A stretch of DNA of 53,773 nucleotides from an uncultured Bacilli bacterium (GTDB lineage: Bacteria; Bacillota_I; Bacilli_A; RF39; UBA660): assembly GCA_934162665.1 (NCBI GenBank), contig CAKPJN010000009.1:1-53773 (forward strand), read 5' to 3'. Positions 43,548 through 52,566 of this stretch are shown here, piece after piece. Made by a program: the position numbers and the translations under genes. Under the pieces are notes generated by a model that was not told the origin of the DNA, did no database searches, and saw nothing but the letters and a program-made list of their open reading frames with translations. The first letter of the stretch is position 1, and each line of letters begins with the position of its first letter.

Positions 43548-44342
43548 TTATTTATCAGTCCAAATAGTAACTCTATTAATCCAATCTTTTAAATCATTAC
43601 TAGAAATAGATACACTACCTGGTTTATCTTTAAGACTTTCATTAGTTGGTACTGGTATCAATGTAGAATCATATGTTCTTAAAAATTCTGCTTTTTTAAG
43701 TAATATATAATATTCCTCTGGTACTGCAAAAACTATCATAGCTGGTGTTCTATTTTCATCTAAATTAGAAAATACAGATTGACCAGAACTATCTTTAACA
43801 GCTAAAACTTTAACATTTTCAACTAATTTTCCAAGCATAATTTTATCAGCATCTGCAGTTACAGCACTATTATCTGATATTTTATTAACTGCTTTTAAGT
43901 AAATATCAATATAGTTACCAGGATAAACAGAATTACCATAAGTACTTGTCGCATCAACAGACATATTATAAAGTACATAACCCTTCGGATAATCAAGAAT
44001 TATACTAGCCTGTAATTGTTCTTTCTCAACAACAGATCTAGTATAAAATAAGCTTCCTTCAGGTATAATACTATCATCTTTAGAATATTTATCAATAACA
44101 TTACCTTTATTAGTAATAACATTACCTTTCAACATAGCTGGTGGTACTTCCATAATACCAATCATATCTTCAGTAATTTGTACACCAGGATTTATTGTCT
44201 CTTTAGCATATGGAACTGCAATAGGATTAATAGCTGATTTTACACGCATATTATAACCAATATAAAGTACTAATACTGCAAGTACAACTCCAACTACTGT
44301 AACAGTGTTTTTATTAGATAAGAATTTTTTTAACCCATTCAT
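43548..44342 (-). CDS. cpaB: CpaB/RcpC-like SAF-domain protein
   Basis: A 264-residue exported protein with a membrane anchor (about residues 11-29) and a SAF domain (about 35-100: IAVPYAKETINPGVQITEDMIGIMEVPPAML). The following RcpC/CpaB-type region contains SVDATSTYGNSVYPGNYIDIYLKA and VKVLAVKDSSGQ. CpaB proteins act as periplasmic or wall-side assembly factors for Flp pili. AAGGGAG precedes the ATG. It follows the small membrane protein gene by 17 nt. Confidence 0.85.
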   Translation of the reverse strand: MNGLKKFLSNKNTVTVVGVVLAVLVLYIGYNMRVKSAINPIAVPYAKETINPGVQITEDMIGIMEVPPAMLKGNVITNKGNVIDKYSKDDSIIPEGSLFYTRSVVEKEQLQASIILDYPKGYVLYNMSVDATSTYGNSVYPGNYIDIYLKAVNKISDNSAVTADADKIMLGKLVENVKVLAVKDSSGQSVFSNLDENRTPAMIVFAVPEEYYILLKKAEFLRTYDSTLIPVPTNESLKDKPGSVSISSNDLKDWINRVTIWTDK

Positions 44343-44359
44343 TTTTATTCTCCCTTTCT

Positions 44360-44818
44360 CTATTTTGTTATAGGTTGACCAATTGTACCAACCATAGACC
44401 CATTTTCTGTATATTGATCATTTTCATATCTTGATTCCAAAATAGAATCAATATTAGTAGATATCAACGCAGATGATCCTTCAAAGCTTAAAACTGTAGA
44501 TGAATCAACCTTAACACTAACCTTAGGAGGTGTTTCATTCATATCATAAAACCCTATTTTATAATTACGAGTATTATCTACAGAGTCTGCAAATCTGCGA
44601 AGAAAACTCTCCGCAAATTTGTCTTTATCCATTCTAAGTTGACCAGTTTGTCTATAATAACTAACATCAATTGCATCAATCATTGAAGCTTCAGTAGTTT
44701 CTTTAACCAAGTAGTAATCTAATTCACTTCCAGAGGAACCACTAGATATAACATTAATTAACAATAATGCCATAACAGCTAACATAATAATACCAACTGT
44801 TAACATACCTTTATTCAT
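44360..44818 (-). CDS. Small pilin-like membrane-anchored protein
   Basis: A 152-residue protein with MNKG followed by a hydrophobic helix (residues 5-24) and an extracellular mixed domain (SELDYYLVKETTEASMIDAID ... VKVDSSTVLSF). The short leader plus helix resembles a TadE/TadG-like pseudopilin; I recall a DUF5411 family of similar shape but cannot verify the match. GAGGAGG precedes the ATG. It sits between the cysteine-rich secreted protein and cpaB genes. Confidence 0.6.
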   Translation of the reverse strand: MNKGMLTVGIIMLAVMALLLINVISSGSSGSELDYYLVKETTEASMIDAIDVSYYRQTGQLRMDKDKFAESFLRRFADSVDNTRNYKIGFYDMNETPPKVSVKVDSSTVLSFEGSSALISTNIDSILESRYENDQYTENGSMVGTIGQPITK

Positions 44819-44820
44819 AA

Positions 44821-47649
44821 CTATCTATTTCCTCCTCTCAATGAATTTACATAATCATCAGTAAATGTCTCACATCTATTACCAGAACCACTTTGATTGT
44901 TACAACCAAGTACTCCTTTTTTATCTGCTTTAACAATTCCACCATTTCTAAATAAATTACTTGAATAAACTATAACACCATTTACAGTTTTTGTACTACC
45001 TTCATATTGTGTATATTTTTTATCCTTATTATAGTTTCTAATCTTATTTATAGTTGCCTTATCAAGAACAAATTCATAATCCAAATATTTATCTTTATTA
45101 TCAGAACTATAAATATCATTTTGACGATCCTGAATAGCTTTAGTAAGAGCTGTCGGTGTAATTTCATAATCCTTATTATTTAAATTAGTAGCTCCACTAC
45201 TCCAGTTAAATCCAGGTGTACGTCCAGTTAATGTTGAAGTTGAACCTTGATTATTTTCTGGAAATAAATTATTTGTCTTAACATTTCTAAATTTATAATT
45301 ATCAATATTTACACAATTATCACCATTACATACACATGAAGAACCAGAACAGTTAGGTGTTGGTGTTACCGGTGGAGAACAACAATTTTTACCATCAGGT
45401 ACACATTCTTCATTTCTTATAGCATAGAAACAGTCAACATTAAAATACCAACTCATCATACCAAAATTTTTAAGTTCAGAAGAAATATTATATGTTAAAT
45501 CATTTTTAATTTGTTCTTTACTATAACAACCAAATTCATGATTATTAACTTGATCCCATTCCCACCATTTAGTATTAACACTTAAAGAATTTAATGAAGT
45601 ACAGAATTTATTTTTTGAATGATACCAAGTTTCCTCATTTTTTTCTTTATAACTTATCTCACCAGTCTTATTATTAATCCAAGTACCAGGGAAGCTTATT
45701 TCAGTCATATAATCATATTGACCATTTTTACAACCATAACACTGACCACCTTGATCAATAATAATAGAATTCTTAATAGGAGAATGTTCACTACAAGTAT
45801 AATCATTACTTGTAAAATCTATTTTATTTCCATTAGTAGTATTAGTACTATAATCACTATTTATAGGGAATGAAATTTTATTATTAACAACTTTTTTCTT
45901 ATTTTTATCATAAACTTTATTAGTTACAGTCATTTTAAATTCAGCAGTTGATGTAGTACAACTAGCTTCAGCTGAACAACTATTGCGTTTATTTATATAA
46001 TCTGTAAGTTTTTGATTGTATTCATCTAAAGCTTCCTGTTTATTAGGATTAGCATTAGGATCTTCACAACCCTTCCATTCACATTTTTCTTCACAATTTA
46101 CAGCAACTTTAAATCCATCACGAGCAACGTATGGACCTAAATGGTCATAATTCCATACTAAACCCTTTAAACCTGCCAATGTACGATCTGTTAAATCAGG
46201 TGTACTAAAGTAATAAATAGCCAAATCATTAAGATTTATATCACCAGTTTTACCTGCATAGTTTACTTTTTCTCCATTAGGTACCCACTTAATAGTATCA
46301 CCATCTCTTTGATACCTTCCACCAGGATTTTGTTGTTTTTGTTGATAAATACTGACAGCATCATTACCCATAACATAAAGTTTCCTTACTTTAGGACTAG
46401 ATTCATAATTAAGCATAATCGAACTTTCTTTAGAAGAACCATAGACTTTTTTATAACACTTATTAATACAACTTTGAGTATATTTTCCACCATCACATTT
46501 ATTTACACACGCATCAAAATCTTCATTAGGTCCACCTTGGTCTTCATATCCATTACTTCCATTACAAACAGGATAAGGATCACATGTGACTGGCATTGTA
46601 GGCATATCACCACCAGTAAATTCAGTAGAGCAATTAACTTTACTCTTTATTTTAACTTTATATTCAAAGCACAACCCAGCTTTACTCGCAACTGGTGGTC
46701 CATATTGAACAGTAACAACTTCCCTACATGTTTTTCTACATGAATTTTCTTCTGTTACTGTTTGTTTACGATATCTATTCTCATTAGTATAATAGTCCTC
46801 ACCAGGAAGCTTTTCCAATGAAAAAGGATTACATTTTAATGAAATTGCAGAATTTTTAGTTCCAGATGATGTATCTACTGCACTATTCCATAATTTCTCA
46901 AAGGTTTGATCAAAATTTGTATTAATATTACTTGAATTTTTATTTACATAAACAATATTCATAACATTAGAAATCATTTTTTCAACAAGATCTTGTGTAT
47001 AATTGGTATCAACAGTTTCACTAAAACAGTAGTTTAAATACTTTTTATAAGTTGCTTGATCAACTGCACTACTAACTTTAAAATTATAATTATTAAATAA
47101 ATTTTCAGTTATTGAGCACGAACCATTTTTATCACAAAAATATTTCTTATAATCTGTACCTTCTCTAAATGCTTTACAAATACCATTATAATTAGTATTC
47201 TCTACTTTACCAGCAGCTACATCTTTTCTTCGATAAAAAGTAAACATAGTACTACCAGTAGTTACCTTTTTAACAGTTCCATTTGCTATATCATCTAAAG
47301 AAACAGTATTTTTATTACACAATTCATCATCATCTGTATTAATAGCCATAATAATTTTCAAACTAACTGAATTACTTGAATCATAAGGAATAATCATTGG
47401 ATTATTAGCAGTAACTATACTTCTCATTGAGGTAGTACCTGTAACTAAAACATCAAAAGATCCTGCCTTAACAGTAACAACATATCTACTATTTTTAACA
47501 TCATCAGTAACTTCAGGAGCATATCTGTTTTTAGCATTAGTATTACTACAATCAGTACCTTTTTCTAAAGCATTAACAGGAAGTCCTACAAATAATGTAA
47601 ATAAACATATTGAAAAAACAACAACCCCTATAAATTTATGCTTTTTCAT
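44821..47649 (-). CDS. Large cysteine-rich secreted protein of the pilus locus
   Basis: This 942-residue protein has a signal peptide (about residues 1-28, ending VNALEKG) and no other membrane segment or LPxTG-type sorting signal. It contains about 37 mature cysteines, many in C-x3-C or C-x2-C clusters (residues about 290-410 and 525-545, and near 755-785), plus a Pro-rich PVTPTPNCSG linker, so it is probably heavily disulfide-bonded. I recognise no family. Its place between sortase and pilus-assembly genes suggests a tip adhesin or surface scaffold, TadG-like in position only. GGTGGGG is 6 nt before the ATG at 47649, which overlaps the sortase gene by 14 nt. Confidence 0.65.
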   Translation of the reverse strand: MKKHKFIGVVVFSICLFTLFVGLPVNALEKGTDCSNTNAKNRYAPEVTDDVKNSRYVVTVKAGSFDVLVTGTTSMRSIVTANNPMIIPYDSSNSVSLKIIMAINTDDDELCNKNTVSLDDIANGTVKKVTTGSTMFTFYRRKDVAAGKVENTNYNGICKAFREGTDYKKYFCDKNGSCSITENLFNNYNFKVSSAVDQATYKKYLNYCFSETVDTNYTQDLVEKMISNVMNIVYVNKNSSNINTNFDQTFEKLWNSAVDTSSGTKNSAISLKCNPFSLEKLPGEDYYTNENRYRKQTVTEENSCRKTCREVVTVQYGPPVASKAGLCFEYKVKIKSKVNCSTEFTGGDMPTMPVTCDPYPVCNGSNGYEDQGGPNEDFDACVNKCDGGKYTQSCINKCYKKVYGSSKESSIMLNYESSPKVRKLYVMGNDAVSIYQQKQQNPGGRYQRDGDTIKWVPNGEKVNYAGKTGDINLNDLAIYYFSTPDLTDRTLAGLKGLVWNYDHLGPYVARDGFKVAVNCEEKCEWKGCEDPNANPNKQEALDEYNQKLTDYINKRNSCSAEASCTTSTAEFKMTVTNKVYDKNKKKVVNNKISFPINSDYSTNTTNGNKIDFTSNDYTCSEHSPIKNSIIIDQGGQCYGCKNGQYDYMTEISFPGTWINNKTGEISYKEKNEETWYHSKNKFCTSLNSLSVNTKWWEWDQVNNHEFGCYSKEQIKNDLTYNISSELKNFGMMSWYFNVDCFYAIRNEECVPDGKNCCSPPVTPTPNCSGSSCVCNGDNCVNIDNYKFRNVKTNNLFPENNQGSTSTLTGRTPGFNWSSGATNLNNKDYEITPTALTKAIQDRQNDIYSSDNKDKYLDYEFVLDKATINKIRNYNKDKKYTQYEGSTKTVNGVIVYSSNLFRNGGIVKADKKGVLGCNNQSGSGNRCETFTDDYVNSLRGGNR

Positions 47650-48430
47650 TTGAATCCCCACCTTCCATAATTTTCTTTATATCTTTATAATTACTATTTT
47701 CCTTAACATTATAATTAGTAATAAACTCGTTATCTCTAACCATTCTAGCATCTATCTTAAATGTTTTATTAGCATAACTTCCAAACATTCTAGTGCAAGT
47801 AAGTAAAGTAATTATATTATCATCTTTATTAACATCTACATCAAACCTAAAGTAACTATCTGAAATAGATTCAGTAATATATTTATCAAGTTCTTTTTTA
47901 CTATAAGAATTGGTACCATAGTCAATTTCATTATTATCTACAAATGATATTGAAAATATCTTATATAAATAATTTTTTCCATCAATTGTATATTGAATAT
48001 ATTTATTATCCTTTACAAAATCATAATATATATAAGCCATTAACTGTTCAAACCTAGCATGATTTTCATCACCAATTATAGGATTTGCTGAAACATTTCT
48101 AATATTATGACCAACCACTAACATTCGATTAGTAAGTTTTTTCTCATTTGAATTAGTCCAAAGAAAATTCAAATCACCAATATGATCAACATCAATATTA
48201 CCAGCATTATATATAATTGGATAATCAATATTAGTTCCCTGAACTCTTAACCAACCTACAGTTTGATAATCATCATACTTTTTACTAAACTTCTCTTTTT
48301 CATCTACACGATCAGAAATTTTATAAAAATTAATATATTTAAATATCAAAACACCTATTATCGAAATTAAAACTAATGCGCCAAATAAGAAAAGCAAAAA
48401 ACTTTTCTTATTTTTACCAATTCCATGCAT
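47636..48430 (-). CDS. Sortase (class B-like)
   Basis: A 264-residue membrane-anchored transpeptidase with an N-terminal membrane segment (about residues 10-31) and a sortase barrel. Visible are VGWLRVQGTNIDYPII, the catalytic His in LVVGHNI, the catalytic Cys in ITLLTCTRMFG and an Arg in FKIDARMV. Spacing and the inserted helix region (residues about 105-135) fit class B or a related class. It would link surface proteins to peptidoglycan or to each other. No protein in the window has an obvious sorting signal. GAGGTGG precedes the ATG at 48430. Confidence 0.88.
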   Translation of the reverse strand: MHGIGKNKKSFLLFLFGALVLISIIGVLIFKYINFYKISDRVDEKEKFSKKYDDYQTVGWLRVQGTNIDYPIIYNAGNIDVDHIGDLNFLWTNSNEKKLTNRMLVVGHNIRNVSANPIIGDENHARFEQLMAYIYYDFVKDNKYIQYTIDGKNYLYKIFSISFVDNNEIDYGTNSYSKKELDKYITESISDSYFRFDVDVNKDDNIITLLTCTRMFGSYANKTFKIDARMVRDNEFITNYNVKENSNYKDIKKIMEGGDSNEKA

Positions 48431-48440
48431 ATTACCACCT

Positions 48441-50234
48441 CTATTTAACAATGACATAAGGATTTATTAAAGTACCATCACCGGATTTAATACTACAATT
48501 TTTATTTAAATATCCAATCAATTTAATTCCAGCACTAAAGTCATCACCTAAATCTGTATAATAAACTGTTCCATTATCAGAAACAACATATTTAATATAT
48601 TGCGTTTTAGAAGAATTAATTAACCAATATGATGAATTATAATTACTTGCAGTAAACATATCATACATATTAGGTGCAGATAATTTAACCTTATACTTTT
48701 TAGTACTTGTCTCTCCTTTATAACTTGCTCTATTAGAATAAATTGGAACACTTATACTTTTACTAACAAAATAATCTGTATTAATATACTCAGTCATTTT
48801 ATTGTTTATAAAGTAACCAACATTTCCTTTTTGATTAGGATTATATATTTTAGCCTTATCTGAAATATTATAAGAAGTAGTAATAATTGAATTATTATCT
48901 CTTAATGAATCATTTAATATAACCTTAACTGTTCCATCATCTAAAGCATCCATAATTCTCCAAGTATAACCAGAATAGGTTATATATTCACCAGAATATC
49001 TAGAACTTAACTTATCTCCAGCTTTTGCCTTATCATAACTTTCAAAAGAATAAGGAGAGTTTAATGTTCCATCACCAGACTTCAATAAAATATCTTTATT
49101 TATTGTTATAACAGGTCTAACTCCAAAACTATAATTAATATCAAAACTCATATATTTATAATCAGTTCCCATAAAATATTGTCTAGTAGTATAAACCTCT
49201 TTATCATTCTTTTTATTAGCAAGCAAACTTATAATTGAAGGATATAAATAACTACTACCATTACTATCTAAACTATTATTATAATCATCAATAGAAAGTA
49301 TATATAAATTTTTCTTAGAAGTATAAGAACTACATTTAGTTGTATCTAACTTATCATCACTAACTTTTCCATTACAATACTTGCTCTTAACTATATATTC
49401 TTTTGATTCATCTGTTAAATGATCATAATAATAATCAAGCCATTTATCTAAACTCTTATAATCTACAAAAGAAATATCTTTATCTGAAACAATTTTTATA
49501 TTATTATTAGAATCAAATCCAACTATTCTAAATAACATTCCTGAAAATTCTATATAATTGTTTACTGTCACTCCTTTATAAACTTTTGAAGTACCAGTAT
49601 CTTTCTTAACAATATTATTCAAAGAAGCTACAACTTTAACAGTTCTAGTTTTAACTGTTTCATTATTAAAACTATCACTAATAGTATAAGTAACTTTATA
49701 AGTACCAACTTTATTAGTTTTTACTTTACTATTATCAATAGTAACATTACTAACTTTTAATTTACCATCAGTATTATCAACTACACTTTTAACTCCAAGT
49801 TCCTTATATTTATCTCCTCTATTAATAGTAATAACATCATCACCATTAAGAGTAATTTCTGGACCTTTACTATCTACATTAGAACTTAATGCTCCACATT
49901 TTAAATAAACATAATATTTATATTCATTATCAACTTTCTTAACTTTTACCCAACTATCACTAATAGAACAAGTTTTAGATGAATTAGGCAATTTCAAATC
50001 TTCCTTAATAAATGATTTATAATATAAAGTTTTTAAACTTAATGTCTTTACTCTATTACCAGTTGGTAACTCGTTACTATTAATTTCAAAATATCTTTTT
50101 GCAGCATTAAGCATAGTCTTTTCATTCTTTTTAAATGCTATAAATGGATTTAATAGAAAAAGCCAAATAAATAAAACAAGAATTAAACAAACAACACTAA
50201 TTTTTACATATTTAATAACTTTTTGTTTATCCAT
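48441..50234 (-). CDS. Surface protein: pilin-like start, Ig-like domain, two GVRPV modules
   Basis: A 597-residue protein with a membrane anchor (about residues 10-32) and a pilin-like helix ending NSNELP with CSISDSW...LKCG. An Ig-like domain spans about 122-200 (GPEITLNGDDVITINRGDKYKELGV ... GTYKVTYTISDSFNN). Two tandem DUF6273-like modules follow, about 215-400 with FGVRPVITINKDILLKSGDGT and about 405-597 ending SGDGTLINPYVIVK. Its N-terminal part is paralogous to the 25956-27131 protein at the other end of the locus. It is likely an adhesin or scaffold of the machine. AGGAG precedes the ATG. It precedes the sortase gene by 10 nt. Confidence 0.72.
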   Translation of the reverse strand: MDKQKVIKYVKISVVCLILVLFIWLFLLNPFIAFKKNEKTMLNAAKRYFEINSNELPTGNRVKTLSLKTLYYKSFIKEDLKLPNSSKTCSISDSWVKVKKVDNEYKYYVYLKCGALSSNVDSKGPEITLNGDDVITINRGDKYKELGVKSVVDNTDGKLKVSNVTIDNSKVKTNKVGTYKVTYTISDSFNNETVKTRTVKVVASLNNIVKKDTGTSKVYKGVTVNNYIEFSGMLFRIVGFDSNNNIKIVSDKDISFVDYKSLDKWLDYYYDHLTDESKEYIVKSKYCNGKVSDDKLDTTKCSSYTSKKNLYILSIDDYNNSLDSNGSSYLYPSIISLLANKKNDKEVYTTRQYFMGTDYKYMSFDINYSFGVRPVITINKDILLKSGDGTLNSPYSFESYDKAKAGDKLSSRYSGEYITYSGYTWRIMDALDDGTVKVILNDSLRDNNSIITTSYNISDKAKIYNPNQKGNVGYFINNKMTEYINTDYFVSKSISVPIYSNRASYKGETSTKKYKVKLSAPNMYDMFTASNYNSSYWLINSSKTQYIKYVVSDNGTVYYTDLGDDFSAGIKLIGYLNKNCSIKSGDGTLINPYVIVK

Positions 50235-50246
50235 ATATTAATTCTC

Positions 50247-51797
50247 CTATCTTATCTTATAAGTATATTTATTATTTCTTACCGTATAAACAAAATCAAT
50301 AGACTGAGCACTTTCCAATTCAGTAGGAACTTTTAAATATAAATATTTACCATAATAAGTAATTTTTAAATAATTATCAATAGAAATAACCTTCTCATTA
50401 CCACTACTATCCTTATAAATAATTTTACCATATTTAGATGAAAAGTCAATCATATCTTTACCATCTAAACCCTCTGAAGCAAAAGAAATTTTAAGAATTT
50501 TATTTCCCACAGATGAGTTAAGAATACCCGTTGCTAAAAAGCATCCACTGCTAGGACAATTCTGATATTTATATTCTGCACTATCTAATAATTCCATACT
50601 TTCCAAAGAAAATTTAACATCCTCATTAATATTAATAACATCTCCTATTTTTTTACTAGCAACATTATTAATATTAGATAAATCTATAGTATTTATTTTT
50701 ATCTTTCTTAAATACGTTTTATTATACCCATTAACTTCTTGATAATACAAAACAAATTTATCTTTATCCAAATCCTTAGAAACTTTAAAAACAAGTATTA
50801 ATGAAACTTCACCATTTCTTTTAATTTCATAAGAATCATAAACATCACCTAAATCATTAAAATCAAATTTATATGTACTAGAAGTATAAGTATAATCACT
50901 AGTACCATTAATAATATGAAACTTATTAAAATCAATCTTTCTAGCTTGTATATTATTTTTTATAGTCAAATCCAAAATTACAAAATTATGATTTTTTTCT
51001 ATAACATTACCAGCTTTATCTTTATTAGTAAAATAGACATTATTAATATTAATAGAATAGTTATTAGCATTAAGTACTTCACCTTGTTTATAAACTTTAT
51101 TAATAATAAAGAAATATCTATATCCATACCCCATAAGAACTAAAATTACAAATACAATCAATAAATTAATAATAAATTTATGTTCTCTATATACATAACC
51201 TACATTTCTTCTAAACCTCTTAAAAGCTCTTTTAAACGATTCCTTATCAATATTAATATTAATTTCTACTTCTTCTCTATCATCACTATTTAATTCAAGA
51301 TATTCCTTATCTGCTTTAAAATTAAATTTATTTAAATCTACTCCAAATATCCTAATTATAATAATCAATAATGCCGGATATTGAAATATTGAAGTAATAA
51401 AAAGTAAATCTCTAATGGCTCTAATTGTTGCAGTTGAACTAAAATCACCTGTATAACTATTAAAATAATTTATAGTAATAAAATAAATAACTAATATAAA
51501 AGAATATTCTAAAACTGGAAGTAAATATAATTTCCAAGGTTTATTTTTATGCTTTAATAAAATTAATAAGATAAAACAAGAAACAGCAATTAGTATAAGT
51601 GAAATAAACGTAAAAAAATTAATATATTTAGAAATAGGTTCTAAATAACTATCATATGTTCCTAAAGATATAAAATCACTTACAAAAGATCTAACTGACA
51701 TATTAACATAATAAATATATCCACAAAGTATTAATAAGAATATATGAATTTTTCTAAAGTTCTTAATCAAAAAAGCATATGGTTTTCTTACAATCAT
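50247..51797 (-). CDS. Membrane protein with DUF4352-like extracellular domains
   Basis: This 516-residue protein has four hydrophobic segments near residues 17-33, 52-75, 85-107 and 132-150, a charged cytoplasmic loop, and a fifth segment (about 208-230). The C-terminal extracellular part is composed of beta strands. Its first half, GEVLNANNYSININNVYF ... KNHNFVILDLTIKNN, is like DUF4352 (immunoglobulin-like, often in surface lipoproteins), and a weaker second unit follows from about residue 390 with a Cys pair. It is the first gene of the co-oriented secretion block. AGGAG precedes the ATG. Role unknown. Confidence 0.65.
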   Translation of the reverse strand: MIVRKPYAFLIKNFRKIHIFLLILCGYIYYVNMSVRSFVSDFISLGTYDSYLEPISKYINFFTFISLILIAVSCFILLILLKHKNKPWKLYLLPVLEYSFILVIYFITINYFNSYTGDFSSTATIRAIRDLLFITSIFQYPALLIIIIRIFGVDLNKFNFKADKEYLELNSDDREEVEININIDKESFKRAFKRFRRNVGYVYREHKFIINLLIVFVILVLMGYGYRYFFIINKVYKQGEVLNANNYSININNVYFTNKDKAGNVIEKNHNFVILDLTIKNNIQARKIDFNKFHIINGTSDYTYTSSTYKFDFNDLGDVYDSYEIKRNGEVSLILVFKVSKDLDKDKFVLYYQEVNGYNKTYLRKIKINTIDLSNINNVASKKIGDVININEDVKFSLESMELLDSAEYKYQNCPSSGCFLATGILNSSVGNKILKISFASEGLDGKDMIDFSSKYGKIIYKDSSGNEKVISIDNYLKITYYGKYLYLKVPTELESAQSIDFVYTVRNNKYTYKIR

Positions 51798-51847
51798 CTA
51801 TAGCATCTCCTATTTTATTCTTCTATAATTATACATGAATTCTACAT

Positions 51848-51874
51848 AAAAAAAAAGAGTTAATTAACTAACTC
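51848..51874 (-). terminator. Terminator upstream of the secretion block
   Basis: Minus strand GAGTTA-gttaat-TAACTC followed by nine T. It lies after the thioredoxin-like gene and repeat copy B and marks the upstream boundary of the locus. Confidence 0.75.
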
Positions 51875-51875
51875 C

Positions 51876-51979
51876 CAAATTTCAAACAAAAAACACTAGG
51901 AAAATCTACACTATTTACCTAGCATCTTAATATTTTAAAAATATAAATTACTTCAATTTACAAATTTTATAATTTTTAA
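51876..51979. repeat. About 100-bp dispersed repeat, copy B
   Basis: This is the second copy of the element at 23795-23893, again directly after the stop of a minus-strand gene. It keeps the CTAGG...CCTAG hairpin (51896-51922). Confidence 0.75.
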
Positions 51980-52474
51980 TTATTTTAAATTATAATCTTT
52001 AATAAATTGATCAACAACAGTAGTACTATCTATATTAATTATATTAGAAAACATAACACCATCTTTTATATATATAACTGCAGGATATCCAAATAACTCT
52101 TTATCAATATTTAGAGTACTTAAAAATTTATTATATTCAGCCTCACTAACTTTATTAACATCATAAGTCATATAATTAATTTTTTTATCATCTAAATATT
52201 TCTTTATTTTAGAACAACTTTTACATTTCTTAGAGTCACTACTTTCTACATAAATAACCTGTGTTTTTTTATCAGTTATTATACCTTCTAAATCCTTATT
52301 ACTAAATGAAGTACTAAAGAAGTTCTTATATAAAAATATAAGAAATAAAATAAATACTATTCCAAATACTGCCCATATTATAATTGCCTTATAATCAATA
52401 TTTTTCTTATCCTCTTTAGTTTTATTTTTCTTATCATCTTTAGTTTTATTCTTATTATTATCAATATTTTTCAT
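51980..52474 (-). CDS. Membrane-anchored thioredoxin-like protein
   Basis: This 164-residue protein has a Lys-rich repeat (KNKTKDDKK, residues 5-25), one membrane segment (about 32-50) and a thioredoxin-fold domain. The domain has VIYVESSDSKKCKSCSKIKKYL (CxxC active site CKSC) and FGYPAVIYIKDG (cis-proline). It probably acts on disulfides outside the cell, and the neighbouring pilus locus encodes many cysteine-rich exported proteins. AGGAGG precedes the ATG. Confidence 0.78.
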   Translation of the reverse strand: MKNIDNNKNKTKDDKKNKTKEDKKNIDYKAIIIWAVFGIVFILFLIFLYKNFFSTSFSNKDLEGIITDKKTQVIYVESSDSKKCKSCSKIKKYLDDKKINYMTYDVNKVSEAEYNKFLSTLNIDKELFGYPAVIYIKDGVMFSNIINIDSTTVVDQFIKDYNLK

Positions 52475-52536
52475 ATAAACTATTCCTCCTACTATAAATT
52501 ATATATAACATAAACCACACATATTATACAAGTCAA

Positions 52537-52559
52537 GGAAGATTAATTAATAATCTTCC
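52537..52559. terminator. Strong hairpin between two surface-related genes
   Basis: GGAAGATT and AATCTTCC are perfect 8-bp arms with a 7-base loop, 8 nt past the stop of the partial surface gene. Only two T follow, so it may be a weak terminator or an RNA stabiliser. Confidence 0.45.
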
Positions 52560-52566
52560 ATAACTA

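Noticed and set aside
45619..46743. Two plus-strand frames rich in Ile and Thr
   Set aside because: They are antisense to the well-supported cysteine-rich secreted protein and have shadow-like composition.
50916..51143. Plus-strand hydrophobic frame
   Set aside because: It is a shadow of the DUF4352-like gene in AT-rich sequence.
25956..51797. Integrative conjugative element
   Set aside because: No relaxase, integrase, excisionase or terminal repeats were found, and composition matches the flanking housekeeping genes.
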